A DNA stretch of 35,262 nt, taken from the NCBI GenBank assembly GCA_003224525.1, contig QHZB01000215.1, positions 1 through 35,262 on the forward strand, in the 5' to 3' direction. Below are positions 30,692-35,262 of this stretch, piece after piece. The first letter of the stretch is position 1; the number at the start of each line of letters is the position of its first letter. Source of the stretch: Acidobacteriota bacterium (lineage in GTDB: Bacteria; Acidobacteriota; Terriglobia; Acidiferrales; UBA7541). The translations under genes and the position numbers were made by a program. Under the pieces are notes generated by a model, which saw only the letters and a program-made list of their open reading frames with translations, had not been told where the DNA came from and searched no databases.

Positions 30692-31464
30692 AGAGTCACG
30701 TCCAGCGCGGGAATCAATTCATCCAGCAGGCGGAAATTCTTGAGGAAGGGATCGCTTGAATTCTCAAAATCGGCCCAGGGTCCGAAGAAGGTTACGCGGC
30801 CTTCCTGGAGAAAGACGACCACGTCGGCGAGCCTTTTTGCCAGATGCGTGTCGTGCGTCACGACGATCGATGTCTTTTGAAACGCCTTCTTAAGACGCAG
30901 GATCAATTCGCCCATGTGCCCCACCATGATCGGGTCGACCATGGTCGTCGGCTCGTCGAACAAGATCGCCTCGGGATTCTGCGCCAGCGCGCGCCCGATG
31001 GCCACCGCGCGCTTCATCCCGGTGGAAAGTTCGCTCGGTAATTTGTCGAGGACGTCGTCCACTTCCAGCATCTGCGCGATTTTCATTACGTATTCTTCGA
31101 CATCCTCATCGGTCATACCAGGCTGCCCTTCGAGCGGGAATGCCATGTTATCGCCAACCGTGAGCGAGTCGAAGAGCGCGCCGGATTGAAAGACCATGGT
31201 CACCTTGCGCCGCACTTCTGCGAAGTCCGCTTCCTTGAATTCGGTGACGTCCTCTCCATCGATGAAAATCTGTCCCGCGTCCGCTTTCAGGAAACCCATG
31301 ATGTGCTTCAGCGAAACGGACTTACCCACGCCGCTGCGGCCCATGATCACGCAGGTCTCTCCGCGCTTTACCGCGAAGCTGACGTGATCGAGCACCAGGC
31401 GCTCGTCGAAGCTCTTGCACACGTCGCGGAACTCGAAGTAGTTGACCGGCTTCTCTTCGCTCAC
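30688..31464 (-). CDS. MlaF-like ABC transporter ATPase
   Basis: ATP-binding protein of 258 residues, closest in pattern to the MlaF/Ttg2A lipid-transport ATPases. Walker A is GRSGVGKS (42-49), Q-loop Q93, signature LSTGM (146-150), Walker B ILFDE (167-171), followed by PTTMVDPIMVGHM, H-loop H204. The ABC signature is unusual, with Thr for the second Gly of LSGGM. There is no MlaE permease or MlaD binding protein adjacent; instead an APC permease follows. It starts at GTG 31464, overlapping the mobA stop as GTGA. ATP hydrolysis looks possible, but the partner is not visible. Confidence 0.85.
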   Translation of the reverse strand: MSEEKPVNYFEFRDVCKSFDERLVLDHVSFAVKRGETCVIMGRSGVGKSVSLKHIMGFLKADAGQIFIDGEDVTEFKEADFAEVRRKVTMVFQSGALFDSLTVGDNMAFPLEGQPGMTDEDVEEYVMKIAQMLEVDDVLDKLPSELSTGMKRAVAIGRALAQNPEAILFDEPTTMVDPIMVGHMGELILRLKKAFQKTSIVVTHDTHLAKRLADVVVFLQEGRVTFFGPWADFENSSDPFLKNFRLLDELIPALDVTL

Positions 31465-32096
31465 GGGCGCTCCGCTTCCAGAATCCGCCGCGCTTCCTCG
31501 TAATCCGCCGCCGTATTCATATTCCAGAACAATCGCCCCGCGCTATCAAATCGTTTCCAGTCCACCTCGTCAAGAACTTCCGCGTGGAGCAGTGCGATTC
31601 CTTCGGTCACTTTGCGCACGCCGCGTTCGAACCCGGAACGCAGCTTCGCCGCCGCGCTCGTTTGCCAGCAAGCGCAGAGCGGTTCGGGCCCAGACGCCGA
31701 GTGCGGAAAAACAACTTGCGCATTGCTTTTTGCCGCGCGCGCGCTAAGAAATACCAGCCACTCGGGCGTCAAGAACGGCATGTCGCAGCTTACGATCAGA
31801 TTCCATCCCCTATCCGCAGGCCTCTTGGCCGCATTTTCGAGCGCAGTGATGATTCCACCCAGCGGTCCCTGCCCGGGCCAACCGTCCGCTACAAGCTGCG
31901 CTCCAAATTCCACATATTTATCGGGCGTCGCAACTAATCTCAGGTCTTTCGTCACGCTGCGCATCAGTTTCACCATTCGTGCCAGCATCGGCTGACCATC
32001 AAACTCCACCAGAGCCTTGTCCCGCCCAAATCGCGTGCTCCCGCCTCCCGCCAAAATGTATCCGGCGACTCTCGCTTCGCTTTTCCCAGCAGTCAT
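31461..32096 (-). CDS. mobA: Molybdenum cofactor guanylyltransferase
   Basis: MobA attaches GMP to molybdopterin to form the bis-MGD cofactor. 211 residues with the nucleotidyltransferase signature LAGGGSTRFGRDKA (15-28), GPLGGI (77-82) and SCDMPFLT (D105 binds Mg2+). WNMNTAADYE near the end is also family-typical. The length is close to E. coli MobA. It could also act as a MobA-like cytidylyltransferase, but the pattern favours MobA. It opens a three-gene run: its TGA overlaps the ABC gene as GTGA. A dispersed repeat lies in its leader. Confidence 0.9.
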   Translation of the reverse strand: MTAGKSEARVAGYILAGGGSTRFGRDKALVEFDGQPMLARMVKLMRSVTKDLRLVATPDKYVEFGAQLVADGWPGQGPLGGIITALENAAKRPADRGWNLIVSCDMPFLTPEWLVFLSARAAKSNAQVVFPHSASGPEPLCACWQTSAAAKLRSGFERGVRKVTEGIALLHAEVLDEVDWKRFDSAGRLFWNMNTAADYEEARRILEAERP

Positions 32097-32109
32097 TTTC
32101 CCGCTTTCT

Positions 32110-32178
32110 GCTCCATTTCTCCTCTTTCTACCCTCGCTTGCTCTCTCTGTTCTCGCGGTGTTAGTTTCTTACTTAGCC
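32110..32178 (-). repeat. Type A dispersed repeat in the mobA leader
   Basis: Read on the minus strand: TAAGAAACTAACACCGCGAG, then AACAGAGAGAGC and GTAGAAAGAGGAGAAATGG, ending about 15 bases before ATG 32096. It aligns with the ZIP leader copy (5870-5926) through AACACCG, CAGAGAGA and the purine-rich end, in the same orientation relative to the gene. Confidence 0.5.
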
Positions 32179-32285
32179 CACCGCAGGACTGACCTTTTCA
32201 AGCCGTCCGCGCCCTTCTGTTTCTTTTACGAGAGCTGGTTGCAATACCCATCTCAGTTCCTTTAGAATCAGCAGCTTATGGGAAC

Positions 32286-32300
32286 CAAAACGAAGTTTTG
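32286..32300 (-). terminator. Weak hairpin after the response regulator gene
   Basis: CAAAAC (32286-32291), loop GAA, GTTTTG (32295-32300). The stem is six base pairs, four of them A-T, without a clear T-run. It lies 27 bases past the response regulator stop and may be a weak terminator. Confidence 0.3.
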
Positions 32301-32327
32301 AAATGACTTCTAGCAACCGAATACTGA

Positions 32328-33728
32328 CTACTCCTCCTCCAGCGGTTCTCTGCCCGGCCGCCGGATCCCCAGCTCGCGCAATTTCTCCTGCAGACTCTGC
32401 CGGTGCAGCCCGATCGTCGCCGCGGTTCGCGAGACGTTCCAGCGATGCTCCGCCAGTTGCCTGGTCAGGTAGGCCACTTCGAATTTTCGCTTGGCCTTGC
32501 GAAAATCTCGTTCGCCAATTCCGCTGTAGTGCTCGTCGCCGCGATGCTTCAGCGAGGTCGACTCGCCGTGCACCACCTCGCCGGGCAAATCTTCGACGCC
32601 GATCTCGTCGCCGCGGGAAAGCACCAGGCTTCGTTCCAGCGCATTCTTCAACTCGCGCACATTGCCCGGCCAGTCATATTTCTCAATTGTGGTCATGGCG
32701 TCGCGCTTGAGCCCCGCGGTCCGCCCCAGCCGCGCACCATGCATTTGCAAAAAAGTCTCCGTCAGCAACGCAATATCTTCTTTGTGAGCCCGCAGCGGCG
32801 GCAGGTCAATGGTCACCACGCGGAGCCGGTAGAACAAATCCTCGCGAAACTTTCCACCACGAATCTCCGCCTGCAAATTGCGGTGCGTCGCGCTGATCAC
32901 CCGGACGTCCACCGGAATCGACTGCGTGCCGCCGAGCCTTTCGATGGTGCGATTTTCCAGCACGCGCAACACTTTGGCCTGCGTCACCGGATTCATGTCG
33001 CCGATCTCATCCAGGAAAATCGTTCCGCCCGAGGCCAGTTCGAATTTCCCTTTTTTCTGCTGCGCTGCGCCGGTAAACGCGCCGCGCTCGAAACCAAATA
33101 ATTCCGATTCGATCAGCGTTTCCGGCAGCGCCGCGCAATTCACCGCAACATAGGCTTTGCCGCTTCGCGGCGAGCGCGCATGAATCTCCTGCGCCAGCAA
33201 ATCCTTTCCCGTGCCACTCTCTCCCAAAATCAGCACCGTCGAATCCGTCGCCGCCACGCGGTCCGCCATTTCGAACGCCCGCCGCATCTCCGCCGAGCGG
33301 CCGATCATCTGGCCGAATTGTCCTTCGGTCGTCAAACGCCGCCGCAGAGCGTCATTTTCTTTTTCAAGTGTCACCAGCTTCAGCAGGTTCGACACGCGCT
33401 GCCGCAGCTCTTCCAGCTCGAAACCCTTCACTAAGTAGTCCGCAGCGCCAAGCTGCAGCGCTTCGACTGCCGTCTTGGCGGTGTCCAGCGCAGAAACCAT
33501 TAGCACCGGCACTTCGCCCCCTTGCTCGCGCATCCAGCGCAGAAACGATAGCCCGTTCTGGCCTGGCAACACCACATCCAACAACACCAGGTCCGGTCGC
33601 TCGCGAGCAAGTGCTTCTCGCGCCGCTTCGGCCGAATCCGCCTCCGCGATCCGGTACTTGGCCTCCAGCGCTCTGCGCAGCCCGTATCTTGCCGCGGGTT
33701 CGTCATCCACGATCAAAATGGTCTTCAT
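32328..33728 (-). CDS. Sigma-54-dependent NtrC-family response regulator
   Basis: Enhancer-binding protein of 466 residues. The receiver domain (1-120) has DD at 8-9, phosphoacceptor D51 in LLDVVLPG and K101. The AAA+ domain has GESGTGKD (169-176), the sigma-54-contacting GAFTGA loop (216-221) and Walker B GGTIFLDEIG (234-243). The C-terminal Fis-type HTH (about 415-460) has WNVSRTAATIGLHRQSLQEK. It is a complete NtrC-like protein. Its ATG overlaps the kinase stop as ATGA, so it is co-translated with its likely partner. Targets are unknown. Confidence 0.95.
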   Translation of the reverse strand: MKTILIVDDEPAARYGLRRALEAKYRIAEADSAEAAREALARERPDLVLLDVVLPGQNGLSFLRWMREQGGEVPVLMVSALDTAKTAVEALQLGAADYLVKGFELEELRQRVSNLLKLVTLEKENDALRRRLTTEGQFGQMIGRSAEMRRAFEMADRVAATDSTVLILGESGTGKDLLAQEIHARSPRSGKAYVAVNCAALPETLIESELFGFERGAFTGAAQQKKGKFELASGGTIFLDEIGDMNPVTQAKVLRVLENRTIERLGGTQSIPVDVRVISATHRNLQAEIRGGKFREDLFYRLRVVTIDLPPLRAHKEDIALLTETFLQMHGARLGRTAGLKRDAMTTIEKYDWPGNVRELKNALERSLVLSRGDEIGVEDLPGEVVHGESTSLKHRGDEHYSGIGERDFRKAKRKFEVAYLTRQLAEHRWNVSRTAATIGLHRQSLQEKLRELGIRRPGREPLEEE

Positions 33729-35262
33729 GATTCTCTTTTCCTTACTTCGTTACTTCGTTGCTTCTTGGTTTCTTCCATCGGTAGCGTCACGTGGAATCGC
33801 GTGCCGCGCCCGTTTCGCACGGGGCTCTCCCAATCCACCTTGCCACCGAACTCGGCCACGCGTCGTGCCACAATCGCCAGACCCAGTCCTGTTCCTTGCG
33901 ACTTTGTGGTAAAGAAAGGCTGGAGAATTTTTTCTCGCAGCGCTGCCGGAATTCCCGGCCCATTATCTTCCACCGCGAGCGTACAAACTCCATCGTTCGA
34001 AGCAGCAGACACCATGACGTGCCCCCCGCGCGGCGTTGCCTCCAAAGCATTCACCACCAGGTTGGACACAATGTCGTTCACCGCTTCCGCACTAGCCGCC
34101 ACCGATGCGCTCCCGCCGGAAACTTTTATTTGCATCTGCAGGCCTCGCCGTTCCGCCTCGTGCGACAAGAGGCCCGCCACCTCTTCCACGACCACTCGGG
34201 CATCGCAACTGCCAATGGCGCTTCCTCCCCGCACCGCTGGCCGGCTAAATTGCAGCAACTGATTCAGCTTCGTTGAGAGTCGGCCCACTTCTTCCAGCAC
34301 CATCTTCGTTTCGGCACGCATGGAGTCGGGAAGCTCCGGATTCTCCAGTTGCACCTGCAATATGGTCTTCATGGATCCCAACGGATTCTTCAGGTTGTGC
34401 GAAATGCTCGCCGCCATCTGTCCCACCAGCGCCAGCCGTTCGCGCTCCGCCAATTCCCTTTCCAATCGCAGTTTCTCTTCAATCAGCCGGCACAAATCCA
34501 GTGCCCCTGGCAACTGTTCACACAAGAACTCTAGCGCCGCCCTCGTCTCGCCCGAAAGCGCAGCGCCGTGCGGCTCCGCTTCGAGCGCGGCCATCAGTTG
34601 GGACCCTTGCCGTAAAACAAAAACTCGGTCCCTCAGTGCTGCGGAGGCTGCCCGTTCCTCCGGCGTTCTCGACGACGGCCGCAATTCTGCTTTGCTCTGA
34701 TCGACGAGCGTCAGGTTTACTGCTGCCAGCTCAAACACTTCCTTCACGCGCCCCTCGATGAAACGCACGAGTCCTCGCAGATTTCCCTGTCGCGCTTCCT
34801 GCTGAATCTCCGCCGTCAGCCGCTGGACGCGGTCCATTTCTCGGTGAGCCGTCTCCTGCAACCTGCGTCCGAGTGCGCGCTGGAGCGGTTCGATAAAAAT
34901 CACCAACACGAATAGCAATACGGATGCCGAGGCTTCCGGCGGAAGAAGCGGTTCCAGCCAGGTGCCGACACGACGGACAAGGCTCAGGTACAGCAAGGCA
35001 AGGAAAGTGGCCGAAATGGCGTAGAGAAGATTCTTCTGCCGGCCGATCTGCAAAAAGTTATGCCGAAATACAAGATAGACAAGCACGCTGAAAGGCAGGA
35101 TCGGGAGCAGCGAAAAAGCCGTAGCCAGCACCTCTGTGGTCCGCGGCTGCATAGGAAACGGTCCCAAATGCAAGCCATCGACCGCCAGAAAGGACGCCGC
35201 GAAAAATACCAACAGCGCGCAGTGAAAATAGCGCTGTGGCTTATCCGGGGCGGCCGTTGCGA
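33725..35262 (-). CDS. Sensor histidine kinase, 5' end outside window
   Basis: Kinase partner of the adjacent response regulator. The reading frame is open to the right edge (no stop from 35262), so the gene is cut; the TTG at 35212 is not its real start. The visible N-terminal part has several membrane helices (about five), then a GAF-like or coiled linker and a HisKA-like domain: SISHNLKNPLGSMKTILQ (the phosphorylated His), then N-box NDIVSNLVVNALEATPRGG, G1 VEDNGPGIP, F-box ILQPFFTTK and G2 GTGLGLAI. The last residues KKQRSNEVRKRES are encoded by a dispersed repeat (33740-33772), so the tail is not conserved-looking. Confidence 0.92.
   Translation of the reverse strand, partial: ATAAPDKPQRYFHCALLVFFAASFLAVDGLHLGPFPMQPRTTEVLATAFSLLPILPFSVLVYLVFRHNFLQIGRQKNLLYAISATFLALLYLSLVRRVGTWLEPLLPPEASASVLLFVLVIFIEPLQRALGRRLQETAHREMDRVQRLTAEIQQEARQGNLRGLVRFIEGRVKEVFELAAVNLTLVDQSKAELRPSSRTPEERAASAALRDRVFVLRQGSQLMAALEAEPHGAALSGETRAALEFLCEQLPGALDLCRLIEEKLRLERELAERERLALVGQMAASISHNLKNPLGSMKTILQVQLENPELPDSMRAETKMVLEEVGRLSTKLNQLLQFSRPAVRGGSAIGSCDARVVVEEVAGLLSHEAERRGLQMQIKVSGGSASVAASAEAVNDIVSNLVVNALEATPRGGHVMVSAASNDGVCTLAVEDNGPGIPAALREKILQPFFTTKSQGTGLGLAIVARRVAEFGGKVDWESPVRNGRGTRFHVTLPMEETKKQRSNEVRKRES
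33740..33772 (-). repeat. Type B dispersed repeat at the end of the kinase gene
   Basis: Agrees with 5934-5966 at 27 of 33 positions, with a 13-base identical run (CCTTACTTCGTTA on the plus strand). In the kinase it is translated into the last codons; in ychF it follows the stop codon. Both copies lie at the 3' end of minus-strand genes. Confidence 0.6.

Noticed and set aside
35210-35212. TTG as the histidine kinase start
   Set aside because: The frame stays open to the window edge, so the true start is outside.

Overview
The window looks like a stretch of ordinary chromosome from a GC-rich, Gram-negative-type soil or environmental bacterium. Acidobacteriota is the best guess. Three things point there: a gene order rimO - yacG - pgpA - IPT/NHL protein - cinA - thpR - plsY - gpsA that I associate from memory with that phylum, an ECF sigma / anti-sigma / DUF3106 cluster, and intergenic spaces filled with short degenerate repeats. 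No phage, transposase, CRISPR array or obvious island is visible. The assignment comes from gene content only.

Layout. 1-1553 (+): pqqD and pqqE, part of a PQQ pathway or a PQQ-like peptide-modification pair. 1550-7035 (-): an MFS exporter, an ECF sigma factor with a zinc-type anti-sigma factor and a proline/glutamine-rich secreted DUF3106 protein, a ZIP metal transporter and the ATPase YchF. 7212-9480: a di-heme ferric-reductase-like membrane protein, an AlkA-like DNA glycosylase, a DUF4149 membrane protein and tRNA-Val(CAC). 9549-15509 (+): MoxR ATPase, DUF58 protein, MutY and a TgpA-type membrane transglutaminase. 15625-22671 (+): rimO, yacG, pgpA, IPT/NHL propeller, cinA, thpR, plsY, gpsA, a tight housekeeping and phospholipid cluster. 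22982-29238: an HD-GYP receptor, an orphan ExbD/TolR-like protein, ftsY, ribD, an alcohol dehydrogenase on the other strand, and ribE. 29255-32096 (-): mobA, an MlaF-like ABC ATPase and an APC permease, linked by GTGA overlaps. 32328 to the right edge (-): an NtrC-type response regulator and its histidine kinase, the kinase cut by the window edge.

Functional links. plsY and gpsA supply glycerol-3-phosphate and acylate it for phospholipid synthesis, and pgpA makes phosphatidylglycerol in the same run. ribD and ribE are two steps of riboflavin synthesis 1.1 kb apart. MoxR, DUF58 and TgpA form the usual AAA+/von-Willebrand-like/transglutaminase module, here with mutY inserted. The kinase and regulator at the right end are a sigma-54 two-component pair with overlapping ends.

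The least expected structure is outside the genes: several dispersed degenerate repeats in leaders and at gene ends, a 32-bp perfect palindrome, a run of extended -10 promoters (two nearly identical, before rimO and ftsY), and a hairpin over the pqqD ribosome-binding site followed by an apparent one-base frame break. I did not find a clearly new multi-gene system.
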